A stretch of DNA of 40,087 nt from a bacterium (GCA_027484965.1 JAIXRY010000004.1:1-40087); one strand, 5' to 3'; shown: positions 13,170 to 21,540, numbered from the stretch's first letter. Notes: generated from the sequence alone by a model not told the origin. A program made the numbers and translations.

Positions 13170-13646
13170 GTCATTAATTTTTATAACTTTTGTATTTCCA
13201 ATTAAATCGTGGAGTGTTTGTTTTTTATTTGTAAAGAAGTATATAAGCCATCCAATATATACTGGAATAACTCGTGTGATAATTTTTCCACCCTCTCTTT
13301 GGAATGCTTGTTTTTGAGAAATTCTATTTCCATCTAGATCTGTTACTTGTATATTAAGTAGCTGTTTTCCAAATGTCCCTTCATATCCAACAGAAATCAT
13401 AACTGCATTATAAATTATTCCTGAAATAAAAAATAAAAATACAGCATTTAATAGATAAATAATTTTTGGACCACCTCCAAGTACCATAAGAATAACGGTT
13501 ATTGTGAATGAAAAGGCTACCACAATAGTATCATCAATAATTAGGGCAATAGCTCTACGCCAAAAAGGTGCAAAATTTGTATCAAAATGAGCTGGTATTT
13601 CTAAAGGTTGAACTTCTATAACATTGTTAGTGTTTTGGTTTTCCAT
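13167..13646 (-). CDS. RDD-family membrane protein
   Basis: The 159-residue protein has the RDD signature FWRRAIALIIDDTIVVAF at the start of TM1, with the conserved Arg and Asp pair, then two more TM helices. The FGKQLLNIQVTDLDGNRIS segment is typical of the family, as is the HDLIGNTKVI end. RDD proteins are polytopic proteins of mostly unknown function; some are implicated in transport. The gene is single, and its promoter faces the RluA-type gene. Confidence 0.85.
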   Translation of the reverse strand: MENQNTNNVIEVQPLEIPAHFDTNFAPFWRRAIALIIDDTIVVAFSFTITVILMVLGGGPKIIYLLNAVFLFFISGIIYNAVMISVGYEGTFGKQLLNIQVTDLDGNRISQKQAFQREGGKIITRVIPVYIGWLIYFFTNKKQTLHDLIGNTKVIKIND

Positions 13647-13687
13647 ATTGTTTTATATGAGTTATTCCTGTATTGTAACATTAACAC

Positions 13688-14452
13688 ATGGAAAATATCA
13701 AAACCCCAAAAATAATATATGAAGATGAACTTGTTTTGGTTATAGACAAACCAGCAGGCTTAATCGTGCACGCCGACGGCAAAAGAGAACAAGAAACACT
13801 TGCTGACTGGATACTTCTCAATAGACCAGAAATAAAAGATGTAGGTGAAAAAATGATTATCAAAAAAGGCGAAGAAGAAATTGTAATAGAAAGACCAGGT
13901 ATTATGCATCGTCTAGACAAGGAGACCTCTGGTGTTATGGTTATTGCAAAGACAGACGCAATGTTCAAATTTTTGAAAAGACAATTCTTCGAACACACAA
14001 TCAAAAAAACATACAGAGCCTTTATCTATGGACATATGACTCACGACATAGGAATGATTGATGCACCTATTGGAAGAAGTTCTACAGATATTCGTATGTG
14101 GAATGCTGGACGTGGAGCACGAGGTGAGAAGAGAGAAGCAAAGACTCGATATCGAGTACTTGCTCGTTTTGTAGATCCTGAAACTAATGAGAAGGTGAGT
14201 GAGATTGAAGCGTATCCTCAAACAGGGCGTACACATCAAATTCGTGTTCACTTTAAGTTTGTAAATCATCCAATAGTATCTGATTTCTTATATTCTCAAA
14301 ATAAACCAAAACTTCTTGGATTTGAAAGAGTAGCCTTGCACGCCTTGTCTTTAGACTTTGCTTTTCCTGGGGGAGAGAGGAAGACTTTTACTGCAGAACC
14401 TCCAGAAGACTTCAAAAATGCTGAAACTATTGCAAAAGCTTTAAAAATGTGA
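13688..14452 (+). CDS. RluA-family pseudouridine synthase
   Basis: The 254-residue protein has the RluA catalytic motif HRLDKETSG (about residue 75), with the Asp that attacks the uracil ring, and the downstream YPQTGRTHQIRVHF motif. There is no N-terminal S4 domain, so it is a minimal RluA/RluC/RluD-type catalytic domain. The target (23S rRNA or tRNA) cannot be told from sequence. It precedes rplS by 16 nt in the same direction, which would suit an rRNA role. Confidence 0.88.
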   Translation: MENIKTPKIIYEDELVLVIDKPAGLIVHADGKREQETLADWILLNRPEIKDVGEKMIIKKGEEEIVIERPGIMHRLDKETSGVMVIAKTDAMFKFLKRQFFEHTIKKTYRAFIYGHMTHDIGMIDAPIGRSSTDIRMWNAGRGARGEKREAKTRYRVLARFVDPETNEKVSEIEAYPQTGRTHQIRVHFKFVNHPIVSDFLYSQNKPKLLGFERVALHALSLDFAFPGGERKTFTAEPPEDFKNAETIAKALKM

Positions 14453-14468
14453 TACATTCACTCTACTT

Positions 14469-14909
14469 ATGGCAACAACAAATATTAGCTTTTCTCCTAC
14501 AGTAAATGTAGAAGAACGCAAAAAAATCAATATAAAAGCAGGAGACACTGTTCGTGTTTGGAATAAAATCCAAGAAAAAGGAAAAACACGTCTTCAAGCT
14601 TTCGAAGGACTAGTTCTTGCTCGCAAACATGGTACAGAAGCTGGTGCAACTTTCACAGTTCGCAAAGTTTCTAACGGTGTTGGTGTAGAACGTATTTTCC
14701 CTCTATACTCTCCAAGTATCGACAAGATCGAAATCTTGAAGAAATCAAGTGTTCGTCGTTCAAAACTATACTTCATCCGCGAAAAAGCTGTTAAAGAAGT
14801 TGCAAAACGTCTTAAGAGTGTAGTGGTTGCTTTCCAAAAAGGAAAATCAGTTGAAGAAGAATTGATTGAATCAGAAACAGAAGAAAACACTTCAGAAAGT
14901 GCGGAATAG
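14469..14909 (+). CDS. rplS: Large ribosomal subunit protein bL19
   Basis: The L19 core is clear: KAGDTVRVWNKIQEKGKTRLQ, FEGLVLARKHG, TFTVRKVSNGVGVERIFPLYSP, and the RRSKLYFIREK end. L19 sits at the 30S-50S interface. At 146 residues it is longer than the usual 115, because of a C-terminal tail rich in Lys/Val and then Glu (SVEEELIESETEENTSESAE). It is probably co-transcribed with the pseudouridine synthase gene and is followed by a strong terminator. Confidence 0.95.
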   Translation: MATTNISFSPTVNVEERKKINIKAGDTVRVWNKIQEKGKTRLQAFEGLVLARKHGTEAGATFTVRKVSNGVGVERIFPLYSPSIDKIEILKKSSVRRSKLYFIREKAVKEVAKRLKSVVVAFQKGKSVEEELIESETEENTSESAE

Positions 14910-14911
14910 TT

Positions 14912-14951
14912 AAAAAGAAAAGTGCGACCCGTTCGGGTCGCACTTTTCTTT
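14912..14951 (+). terminator. Hairpin terminator after rplS
   Basis: AAAAGAAAAGTGCGACCC / GGGTCGCACTTTTCTTTT with a GTTC loop. The GTGCGACCC stem core recurs in the terminator after argS. Confidence 0.9.
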
Positions 14952-15006
14952 TGAGTATTTATATGACTTGAAATAATCATTGTTTTAATGTATATTGTCA
15001 GCATAT

Positions 15007-15090
15007 GCGCAGGTGGCGAAACTGGTAGACGCACTACCTTGAGGTGGTAGCGCCCGCAAGGGCATGGAAGTTCAAGTCTTCTCTTGCGCA
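15007..15090 (+). tRNA. tRNA-Leu(GAG)
   Basis: Class II cloverleaf: acceptor GCGCAGG/CTTGCGC with discriminator A, anticodon stem CTACC/GGTAG with loop TTGAGGT (anticodon GAG), a long variable arm (GCCCGCAAGGGC), T-loop TTCAAGT. CCA is not encoded. A terminator follows; no convincing self-copy flanks this gene. Confidence 0.95.
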
Positions 15091-15093
15091 CAT

Positions 15094-15124
15094 AAAAGAA
15101 AATCCCTAAAAGGGATTTTCTTTT
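15094..15124 (+). terminator. Hairpin terminator of tRNA-Leu
   Basis: AAAAGAAAATCCC / GGGATTTTCTTTT with a TAAAA loop and a T-run. Confidence 0.85.
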
Positions 15125-15160
15125 TGAAAATAACGCACATTTTGATACTATATAAAAATA

Positions 15161-16159
15161 ATGAATATACATTTTTTACTAGGAATACTTTTCTCTCTTG
15201 TGGGGCTTTTGATAGCCTTGTATCTTTTACGTAAAAAGAAAGCATTAGAAAGACCTTTTTGTCCACTTCGTGCAGATTGTCATACAGTAATTCAAAGCAA
15301 GTATTCTTCAATACTCGGAGTTCCTCTGGAATATTTTGGAATAGGGTATTATCTTTTGTCTGCATTACTTTATACAGCACCAATAGCATTTCCTTTTTTA
15401 GATGTTGTCTTATTAAAGACAATCCTTATAACAATTTCTGTAGTTGGAGCAGTTTTTTCAGTATACCTAATAGCTCTTCAAGCATTTGTTATTAAGTCTT
15501 GGTGTTCTTGGTGTGTTTTGTCTGCAATAACATCTACTATACTTTTTGTTATTTCTTTTGTATCTTTGACTCCAGAAGTATTTGTTACCATTTCTCTATT
15601 TAAAAGATTTTTAATCATAATTCATGTTCTTGCTGTTATTGTGGGTATGGGAAGTGCTTTTGTTACAGATAGACTCTTTTTTAAATTTTTGAAGGATTAC
15701 AATATTTCAGAAGAAGAAAAAAACATTATGGATGAAGTTTCTAAAATAATCTGGATAGCTTTGTTTGTAATAATTGTTTCTGGAATATTTATATATTTTA
15801 CAAATATTAGTGAATACAATAATACTCCAAAGTTTTTTGCAAAAATGATAGCTGTTTTGGTTATTACTGTAAATGGAATATTCCTCAATGTTATTATTTC
15901 TCCAAAATTAGTATCAATTAACTTTTTGAATGAAGTCCCTTTTTCGAGAGATATTTCTAAAAAAAGAAAACTCGCATTTGCTCTCGGGGCAATATCTCTA
16001 TCTTCATGGCTTACAGCATTTTGTTTGGCAATGTTAAAAAATATTTCTTATACACTTTTTGAAATTCTTGGAGTATATCTAGTTGTTGTTATCTTTGCTA
16101 TTTTAGGGAGTCAGGTTTTTGAGTATGTTTTATCAAATAAGAAAATAAAAATTTCATAA
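15161..16159 (+). CDS. VKOR-family disulfide-forming enzyme with extra C-terminal membrane domain
   Basis: Residues 1-135 are a vitamin K epoxide reductase homologue: four TM helices, Cys34 and Cys40 in an extracytoplasmic loop, SKYSSILGVPLEYFGIGYY, and the quinone-side WCSWC motif with Cys115 and Cys118. VKORs reoxidise DsbA-like proteins using quinone. Residues 150-332 add four or five more TM helices, starting HVLAVIVGMGSAFVTD, resembling CopD/DUF2269-type membrane proteins. VKOR domains are usually fused to a thioredoxin domain, so this partner is unusual. It is followed one base later by the adenosyltransferase gene. Confidence 0.78.
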   Translation: MNIHFLLGILFSLVGLLIALYLLRKKKALERPFCPLRADCHTVIQSKYSSILGVPLEYFGIGYYLLSALLYTAPIAFPFLDVVLLKTILITISVVGAVFSVYLIALQAFVIKSWCSWCVLSAITSTILFVISFVSLTPEVFVTISLFKRFLIIIHVLAVIVGMGSAFVTDRLFFKFLKDYNISEEEKNIMDEVSKIIWIALFVIIVSGIFIYFTNISEYNNTPKFFAKMIAVLVITVNGIFLNVIISPKLVSINFLNEVPFSRDISKKRKLAFALGAISLSSWLTAFCLAMLKNISYTLFEILGVYLVVVIFAILGSQVFEYVLSNKKIKIS

Positions 16160-16160
16160 T

Positions 16161-16730
16161 ATGCTATACACTGGAAAAGGTGACAAAGGAACAACAAAAT
16201 TATTCAATACTCCAAGCGGTGAACGTGTTTCAAAAGGGGATATTACTTTTGAAGCGCTTGGAACTGTAGATGAATTAAATGCGTATGTTGGATTATTAAA
16301 AGTAAAAGTCGAGAATATGACATTCTCTACGGATAATGAAGAAAAGTCCATTGCTCACATACTTCACAATATTCAAGAAACACTTTTCATTATTCAGGCA
16401 GAAATTGCCGGTGCTGGTATGACTGTAGAAAAGAAACATACCGATGAAATAAGTATCATTGTCGATCAAATAGAAAATACTCTTCCACCAATAACAACCT
16501 TCTTCATTTCTGGTGGAACAGATATTGCAGCACTCTCTGATGTTATTAGAACTATTTCAAGACGATGTGAAAGGCTTCTAGTGCGTATTTCTATTGAAAA
16601 AGAGGATATTGTGGGAGAATATACACTTTCTTATGTTAATCGTCTCTCAAGTGTCTTCTATGCTCTTTCGCGCCTATTTAATCACGAAGCTGGTGTTTCA
16701 GAAATACCTCCAGGATATAGAAAGGAATAA
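16161..16730 (+). CDS. PduO-type ATP:cob(I)alamin adenosyltransferase
   Basis: The 189-residue four-helix protein has the family motifs: YTGKGDKGTTKL at the N-terminus (ATP binding), ALGTVDELNAYVG, VIRTISRRCERLLV, and YVNRLSSVFYALSRL near the C-terminus. It transfers the adenosyl group of ATP to cob(I)alamin to make coenzyme B12. No B12-dependent enzyme or corrinoid biosynthesis gene lies in the window, so it would act on salvaged corrinoid. The ATG starts one base after the preceding gene's stop, so the two genes are probably co-transcribed. Confidence 0.9.
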   Translation: MLYTGKGDKGTTKLFNTPSGERVSKGDITFEALGTVDELNAYVGLLKVKVENMTFSTDNEEKSIAHILHNIQETLFIIQAEIAGAGMTVEKKHTDEISIIVDQIENTLPPITTFFISGGTDIAALSDVIRTISRRCERLLVRISIEKEDIVGEYTLSYVNRLSSVFYALSRLFNHEAGVSEIPPGYRKE

Positions 16731-16747
16731 ATAGTTTTTTTTGGGGG

Positions 16748-16820
16748 GGGGATTACTGGGAATCGAACCCAGATTGAAGGTTCCACAAACCTCAGTGTTA
16801 ACCGTTACACCATAATCCCC
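16748..16820 (-). tRNA. tRNA-His(GUG)
   Basis: On the minus strand: an encoded G(-1) pairing with C73, acceptor GGGATTA/TAATCCC, D-stem GTGT/ACAC, anticodon loop TTGTGGA (anticodon GTG), T-arm CTGGG/CCCAG with TTCGATT. A run of nine G on the plus strand (16743-16751) covers the 3' end. No clear terminator lies before the convergent adenosyltransferase gene. Confidence 0.95.
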
Positions 16821-16948
16821 ATGTACATTATTTGATTGTCTGTCGATTAAACCATATTTTAATATAATTTTCAACTTTTTAAAAAATATATTAATTAAAA
16901 TGACACTTTTTTATTTAGGTATATACTGTATTTATAATCTTATAATTT

Positions 16949-17464
16949 ATGCAATACAATATTCATCCAATCTTTGTTCATTTTCCGATAGCATTTTTGA
17001 TGCTTTACTCACTAATCAAAATACTCCCACTTAGAAGATGGGTCTCTAGTATTTCTTTAAAAGCGATAGAAAGAACTCTCCTCATCGCTGGAATAATTGG
17101 AGGATTTTTTGCGCTTCAGACAGGAGAGCTTGCTGAACATCTGACAAGTCCTGTCGAATCTGTTGTTGAAATGCACTCTGCTTTTGCTAATGCATCTGTT
17201 TGGATTTATGGAGCTATATTACTTGGAGAACTTATGGTTATTTGTGGTTCTTATGTAAATAGTAAAATTCAAAATAAAACAATTTTAAATATCTACGGAG
17301 TTCTGGTTACTCTTCTTACAAATAAATACTTAGTAATCATTCTTGCTGTTGTGGGTGTTATAACTATTTCACTTACAGGGCTTCTTGGGGGAGTAATGGT
17401 GTATGGAACAACAGCTGACCCATTTGCAAGTGTTATACTGTCACTATTAGGAATTAATTTTTAA
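16949..17464 (+). CDS. DUF2231-family membrane protein
   Basis: The 171-residue protein has four predicted TM helices. It starts with the DUF2231 signature HPIFVHFPIAFLM and continues with ALQTGELAEHLTSP and a VVEMHSAFANAS segment, both family features. The conserved His residues could bind a cofactor or metal, but the family's function is not established. It is followed 8 nt later by a cupin gene, so the two are probably co-transcribed. Confidence 0.82.
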   Translation: MQYNIHPIFVHFPIAFLMLYSLIKILPLRRWVSSISLKAIERTLLIAGIIGGFFALQTGELAEHLTSPVESVVEMHSAFANASVWIYGAILLGELMVICGSYVNSKIQNKTILNIYGVLVTLLTNKYLVIILAVVGVITISLTGLLGGVMVYGTTADPFASVILSLLGINF

Positions 17465-17471
17465 AAAATAT

Positions 17472-17870
17472 ATGAAAAAAGGACACAAAGAAAATATTGA
17501 ACAAAAAACATTAGAAAATACAAATTTCCGTCACGTGCTTTATTCAGCAGAACATATGCAACTCGTACTTATGAGTTTGCTTCCAGGGGAAGATATTGGA
17601 GAAGAGATTCACAATGAAAACGATCAATTCTTCCGTTTCGAAGCTGGTGTTGGAAAGGTTGTGATTAACGATACTGAATATGAAGTTTCTGATGGTGATG
17701 TCGTGATCGTTCCACAAGGTGCAAAGCATAATGTCATTAATACTGGAAGTATTGCTCTGCAACTCTATACAATATATACTCCAGCCCATCACAAAGATGG
17801 GATCATAAGAGAGACAAAAGAAGACGCGATGAACAACGAAGAAGAATTTGATGGAGTAACTACAGAATAA
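17472..17870 (+). CDS. Cupin-domain protein
   Basis: The 132-residue protein is a single cupin-2 barrel. Motif 1 reads PGEDIGEEIHNENDQFFRF (metal-ligand His and Glu-type positions, with Asp-Gln in place of one usual His), followed by the glycine turn EAGVGKVVIND. Motif 2 is SDGDVVIVPQGAKHNVIN, whose His is the last metal ligand. The Glu-rich C-terminus is disordered. Cytoplasmic; a small metal-dependent enzyme or sugar-binding protein is possible. Follows the DUF2231 gene closely. Confidence 0.82.
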   Translation: MKKGHKENIEQKTLENTNFRHVLYSAEHMQLVLMSLLPGEDIGEEIHNENDQFFRFEAGVGKVVINDTEYEVSDGDVVIVPQGAKHNVINTGSIALQLYTIYTPAHHKDGIIRETKEDAMNNEEEFDGVTTE

Positions 17871-17874
17871 AAGA

Positions 17875-17896
17875 AAGCCCCTTAATTGGGGCTTTT
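17875..17896. terminator. Hairpin terminator between convergent genes
   Basis: AAAGCCCC / GGGGCTTTTT with a TTAATT loop. Confidence 0.82.
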
Positions 17897-18162
17897 TAGT
17901 TGTACCTAAATGTTGGAAGTTTTTGTATGTCTAATATTGTTTTAGTATATACAACAGCTTTTCTTTCTTTAAGATTTGTAATCCTTATTATTTTTTTGAG
18001 TCTCCGCTTTTCTTTTTTTGTAATAATTTCATCTCTAAACATTTGATCAACAATATTACAACCCTCTTCTTCGGATTCAAATTCTAAACTTTCATACTCG
18101 TCTTTTTTGATATACCAAGCCAACTTACAGTGGGGAGGTACTTGCATAAGCCTTGCTTCCAT
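17896..18162 (-). CDS. Small basic hypothetical protein
   Basis: The 88-residue protein is soluble, with an acidic patch (ESLEFESEEEGCN) followed by a strongly basic one (KKEKRRLKKIIRITNLKERK). It has two Cys and no TM helix. No family was recognised. It lies alone between a terminator and the hydrolase gene's promoter region, and the ATG at 18162 follows an ATATAAT-like box. The charge pattern could suit nucleic-acid binding, but this is a guess. Confidence 0.55.
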   Translation of the reverse strand: MEARLMQVPPHCKLAWYIKKDEYESLEFESEEEGCNIVDQMFRDEIITKKEKRRLKKIIRITNLKERKAVVYTKTILDIQKLPTFRYN

Positions 18163-18231
18163 AACTTTAAAGAATTTATTATATACAGTCTACTCTTTTT
18201 AATTTGTAAAAACAAATGGTATATTTGAGAC

Positions 18232-18951
18232 ATGCAGAAAGATTTAAAGATAAAAACTAAAGACAGTCACTATATATACGGGACTTTAAATACTCCAAAT
18301 AAAATTTCCAAAAAATTAGTAATTTTTGTTCATGGATTTACAAGTCACAGAAATGAACACATTTTATTTAATGGTTCAAAATTTTTTGTAAATAAAGGAT
18401 TTGATACTTTTCGTTTTGATTCATATGCAGGTGATAAGGGAGCTAGAAATATGTTAGACTACACAATTTCTCTAAATGGCGAAGATATTAATACTGTCGT
18501 TGATTATTTTTTCAAAAAATATAAGAAAATTTATGTTGTAGGACATAGTTATGGAGGAACAGCGCTTTTGTTTGCAAATCAAGAAAAAGTTTCAAAATTT
18601 ATTTTTTGGGATCCCTCATATATTGAAAAAGATCAAGATCAAGGATTTGTTTATAAAAAAGAAATAGATTCTTATATTGAGGATTGGGGTGTGACTTATA
18701 TTGTTGGTAAAAAATTAGTTAATGAATTAAAAAATTTCCCAAACTGTGGAGATATGATTTCAAGATTTAATAAACCTGTATTATTTATAGGTGCAGGTAA
18801 GGGTGCAAAAAATCATTGTAATAAATATTTTAAAAAAACTAATTCTTCTAAAGATTTGAAAATAATAGAAGGTGCCGATCATAATTTTAATAATTTTGAT
18901 CACGAAGAAATTTTATTTAAAGAAACAATTAATTTTATAAATATAAAATAA
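18232..18951 (+). CDS. Alpha/beta-hydrolase family protein
   Basis: The 239-residue protein has the serine hydrolase core: VIFVHGFTSHRNE (oxyanion strand), the nucleophile elbow GHSYGG at about residue 104-109, and a C-terminal GADHNF with the catalytic His. The acid is likely within KPVLFIGAGKGAKNH or nearby. It is cytoplasmic and resembles COG1073/serine aminopeptidase-like esterases. The substrate is unknown. It has a TATATT box 6-7 nt before the ATG and its own terminator. Confidence 0.85.
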   Translation: MQKDLKIKTKDSHYIYGTLNTPNKISKKLVIFVHGFTSHRNEHILFNGSKFFVNKGFDTFRFDSYAGDKGARNMLDYTISLNGEDINTVVDYFFKKYKKIYVVGHSYGGTALLFANQEKVSKFIFWDPSYIEKDQDQGFVYKKEIDSYIEDWGVTYIVGKKLVNELKNFPNCGDMISRFNKPVLFIGAGKGAKNHCNKYFKKTNSSKDLKIIEGADHNFNNFDHEEILFKETINFINIK

Positions 18952-18982
18952 TAAAACTCCCCGTAAGGGGAGTTTTATTATT
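18947..18982. terminator. Hairpin terminator, same arms as the pilus operon terminator
   Basis: AATAATAAAACTCCCC / GGGGAGTTTTATTATT with a GTAA loop, followed by TTGTG as at 11954. Confidence 0.88.
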
Positions 18983-18990
18983 TGTGAATA

Positions 18991-19257
18991 TTATTCACGT
19001 GGGCGGTCTTCTTTTGGACGAGCGATTGAAACGCGGATTCCGCGTCCATCGAGTTCTTTTCCATCGAGTTCTGAAATTGCACGTTCTGCCTCTTCAGGTG
19101 AACTCATTTCAACGAACCCAAAGCCTTTTGAGCGACCTGTCATTTTATCCATAATCACACTTGCAGATTCTACAGTGCCGATTGTTTGGAAGAATGAACG
19201 TAGTGAATCATCTGTTGTTTTCCAAGCAAGTGATCCAATGTAAAGTTTTTTCTCCAT
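18991..19257 (-). CDS. RRM-type RNA-binding protein
   Basis: The 88-residue protein is one RNA recognition motif: RNP-2 LYIGSLAW near residue 5 and RNP-1 KGFGFVEM near residue 45, ending in a charged tail (ARPKEDRPRE). Such single-RRM proteins occur in cyanobacteria and many CPR genomes and bind single-stranded RNA. The ATG at 19257 is chosen because RRM homology begins at once (MEKKLYIGSL); an extension to 19308 adds an unrelated leader. The upstream 145-nt gap to the next gene holds no other gene. Confidence 0.88.
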   Translation of the reverse strand: MEKKLYIGSLAWKTTDDSLRSFFQTIGTVESASVIMDKMTGRSKGFGFVEMSSPEEAERAISELDGKELDGRGIRVSIARPKEDRPRE

Positions 19258-19450
19258 AGGTATATGTTCTAGTTTATCAGTTTCGACCGTATCCCAAACT
19301 AACAGCACCTATAGAGAAAACTCGATACGAAGCAGTAGAATTAGATACTCTCTAAGTAAAGCACACTTATCGATAAAAAGGAAGAGGTAAAAACTAATAA
19401 TATTGTTATATAATGTAAACATATTATTAGTTATTAATTTTCTGTATTAT

Positions 19451-19828
19451 ATGTTGTCATTTATAGGTATTTTACTTCTTGCGACAATCGCTTCTGTTAT
19501 TGTTGGTATGATTTGGTATGCTCCGTTTGCTTTTGGTCCATTATGGTCACGTCTTTCTGGTAAAACTATGGAAGAAGGAGGAAATGCAAAATCAATGATT
19601 TTTGGTATTCTTATAAGAATCCTTGCAACTCTTGGCCTCTTTATCTTTGTTATAGCAACACGTGCTATGCCATTGGTTGTGGCTTCAGTTATTTGGCTTA
19701 CAGTTATTGTTCCTGGGTATCTTACAGCTATGCTTTATGAAAAGATGTCTTGGAAGCTTGCTTTGGTTCACTCAGGATATGATCTCATATCTTTGCTTGC
19801 CGGAGCTCTTGTGTTGATGTTTATTTAA
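19451..19828 (+). CDS. DUF1761-family membrane protein
   Basis: The 125-residue protein has four TM helices with the DUF1761 pattern VIVGMIWYAPFAFGPLWSR after TM1 and a short loop SGKTMEEGGNAKSM. Function is unknown. The ATG at 19451 is preferred to the TTG at 19403, because a TATAAT box overlaps the TTG and the sequence before the ATG does not match the family. A strong bidirectional terminator follows. Confidence 0.75.
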   Translation: MLSFIGILLLATIASVIVGMIWYAPFAFGPLWSRLSGKTMEEGGNAKSMIFGILIRILATLGLFIFVIATRAMPLVVASVIWLTVIVPGYLTAMLYEKMSWKLALVHSGYDLISLLAGALVLMFI

Positions 19829-19838
19829 TTAAAACCTA

Positions 19839-19884
19839 CACAACCAATAAAAAACACCCGTTCGGGTGTTTTTTATTGGTTGTG
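19839..19884. terminator. 21-bp bidirectional hairpin terminator
   Basis: CACAACCAATAAAAAACACC and its complement form a perfect stem around GTTC. It lies between convergent genes. Confidence 0.9.
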
Positions 19885-19888
19885 TATT

Positions 19889-20092
19889 TTATAAACCAAA
19901 AAGGTCTTTTAGTAAGGTGCTCCACAATTTATTAAAATTCGTAACAATTAAATAAGAGGGGATAAAAAATAGAGCCAGTACAAAAAAGAATAATAATTTA
20001 AGAGTTTTCTCTAGTATTGTAAATACAACACCAGAAATATCCTTACTGCTCCCTTTTGTTCCTTCCCAAAGTTCTTTAAAAAAATCTTCCAT
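19889..20092 (-). CDS. Small single-TM hypothetical protein
   Basis: The 67-residue protein has a polar N-terminus (MEDFFKELWEGTKGSSKD), one long hydrophobic segment (TLKLLFFFVLALFFIPSYLIV) and a short amphipathic end. The ATG at 20092 follows a TATATT box by 8 nt. No family was recognised. It is probably a membrane peptide with its own promoter and terminator. Confidence 0.55.
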   Translation of the reverse strand: MEDFFKELWEGTKGSSKDISGVVFTILEKTLKLLFFFVLALFFIPSYLIVTNFNKLWSTLLKDLFGL

Positions 20093-20214
20093 ATACACAA
20101 AATATACATTGTATAATCTAAAAATGCTAGTTTCATAGTATTTAATTAATCTTTTAGTGTAGATTTATTTTTTTATGATAGTATAGATGTGTATTAGATT
20201 AATTAAATAAAAAT

Positions 20215-20832
20215 ATGTCATTCATAAAAAATCTTTCATGGCGCTATGCAACAAAAATATTTGATTCAAACAAAAAAGTTGAAAGTGATCATGTAGAAAA
20301 AATATTAGAAGCGGTAAGACTTGCTCCAACATCTTTTGGGCTACAACCATTCCATGTAACTGTTGTGGAGAATCAAGAACTAAAAGACAAACTTCAAGGA
20401 TTTTCTTGGAACCAACCTCAAATAGGAACATCTTCACAAGTACTTGTCTTTTCTTATAGAACAGATGTTTTAGCTAGGATTAATACTTACTTTGAGATGA
20501 TTTCAGGTGGTAATGAAGAGGTGAGAAAGGGTATGGAAGGATATGAGACAATGATGAAAAATTTTGCAGAAAGTATGTCAGAAGAAAAAATTGCTTCATG
20601 GGCTGCAAGACAAGCATATATCGCTCTTGGATTTGCTTTAGCTTCTTGTGCAGAACTTGAAATAGACTCTTGTCCTATGGAAGGATTTGATGCTGCTGCC
20701 TACAAAGAAGCGCTAGCGCTTCCAGAAAACATAACTCCTGTAGTTCTTCTTCCTATCGGATATAGATCAGAAAGTGATACAGTTCGTGCAAAAGTTCGTT
20801 TTCCAGAAACAGACTTATTTTCAAATAAATAA
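20215..20832 (+). CDS. Nitroreductase-family NAD(P)H oxidoreductase
   Basis: The 205-residue FMN-fold protein has the nitroreductase N-terminus RYATKIFDSNKKV, then LEAVRLAPTSFGLQPFHVTVV with the FMN-contacting region, and a C-terminal VVLLPIGYRSESD. The ARQAYIALGFALASCAELEID helix is typical of NfsB-like members. These enzymes reduce nitro compounds, quinones or flavins with NAD(P)H. Physiological substrate unknown. The upstream region contains TTTATGATAGTATAGATGTG, with a TATAGA-type -10 and a longer leader than usual here. Confidence 0.88.
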   Translation: MSFIKNLSWRYATKIFDSNKKVESDHVEKILEAVRLAPTSFGLQPFHVTVVENQELKDKLQGFSWNQPQIGTSSQVLVFSYRTDVLARINTYFEMISGGNEEVRKGMEGYETMMKNFAESMSEEKIASWAARQAYIALGFALASCAELEIDSCPMEGFDAAAYKEALALPENITPVVLLPIGYRSESDTVRAKVRFPETDLFSNK

Positions 20833-20840
20833 TAATTTAT

Positions 20841-20885
20841 AAAATAAAAAATCGAATTTACAAAAGAATTCGGTTTTTTTATTTT
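20841..20885 (+). terminator. Hairpin terminator after the nitroreductase gene
   Basis: AAAATAAAAAATCGAATT pairs with AATTCGGTTTTTTATTTT, with one G-T pair. Confidence 0.8.
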
Positions 20886-20902
20886 GTCTTCCTTGTTAGT
20901 TT

Positions 20903-20910
20903 GATATACT
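20903..20910 (+). promoter_or_regulatory. Extended -10 promoter of the aquaporin gene
   Basis: TGA-TATACT (TATACT at 20905-20910) lies 9 nt before the ATG at 20920, immediately after the preceding terminator. Confidence 0.6.
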
Positions 20911-20919
20911 AAATACATT

Positions 20920-21540
20920 ATGAAGAAATATATATCAGAACTTATTGGAACATTTATCTTATCTCTCGTCGTTGCTCTTGCTGTGGGTGGGGGAGCTTTC
21001 TCTATACCTATACCAGTACTCGCTGCGCTTGTTGTAGGAATATTCGTTTATGCTGTTGGAACAATATCTGGTGCACATTTAAATCCTGCCGTAACTGTTG
21101 CAATGCTTGCAACAAAAGAAATTCCTGGAAAACAAGGTCTTGCATATCTTGCGTCTCAATTTTTAGGCGGAGCTTTTGCTCTCATTGTTGCAGGACTTCT
21201 TGATGCAAACACAAATTTACTTCCAACTTCTGTATCAATGATGTCTGGAGTCGCTGAAGCGCTTGGAGCTTTTGTTTTTTCTTTTGGTGTTGGTGCTGTA
21301 TATTACAAAAAAGTAACATCTTCAGGAAGTGGTATTGTTGTAGCTCTGTCACTTCTTGTTGGAATATCTATGGCAGGTCTTTTGGGGTCTTACGGAATTA
21401 TTAATCCTGCAGTTGCCCTTGCGTCAGGTGTGTTTGATATGTTTTATCTATTAGGACCAATTATAGGCTTCACTGTAGGATTTATGATTTATAAATGGCT
21501 TATAGATTCACCAAATATTCAAGTACAAGTTACAGAATAA
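20920..21540 (+). CDS. Aquaporin/MIP-family channel
   Basis: The 206-residue protein has six TM helices and two half-helices with NPA boxes: SGAHLNPAVT (about residue 50) and IINPAVALA (about 165). The N-terminal SELIGTFILSL is typical. The second NPA is followed by Ala rather than the Arg of the usual aromatic/Arg filter, so selectivity may differ from a strict water channel. Its terminator separates it from the UbiA gene. Confidence 0.92.
   Translation: MKKYISELIGTFILSLVVALAVGGGAFSIPIPVLAALVVGIFVYAVGTISGAHLNPAVTVAMLATKEIPGKQGLAYLASQFLGGAFALIVAGLLDANTNLLPTSVSMMSGVAEALGAFVFSFGVGAVYYKKVTSSGSGIVVALSLLVGISMAGLLGSYGIINPAVALASGVFDMFYLLGPIIGFTVGFMIYKWLIDSPNIQVQVTE

Noticed and set aside
14594-15172. 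Minus-strand frame across rplS and tRNA-Leu
   Set aside because: It runs through a ribosomal gene, a terminator and a tRNA.
16743-16751. Run of nine G as a phase-variable tract
   Set aside because: It lies outside coding sequence, at the 3' end of tRNA-His, and most of it is accounted for by the acceptor strand; slippage would not switch a gene.
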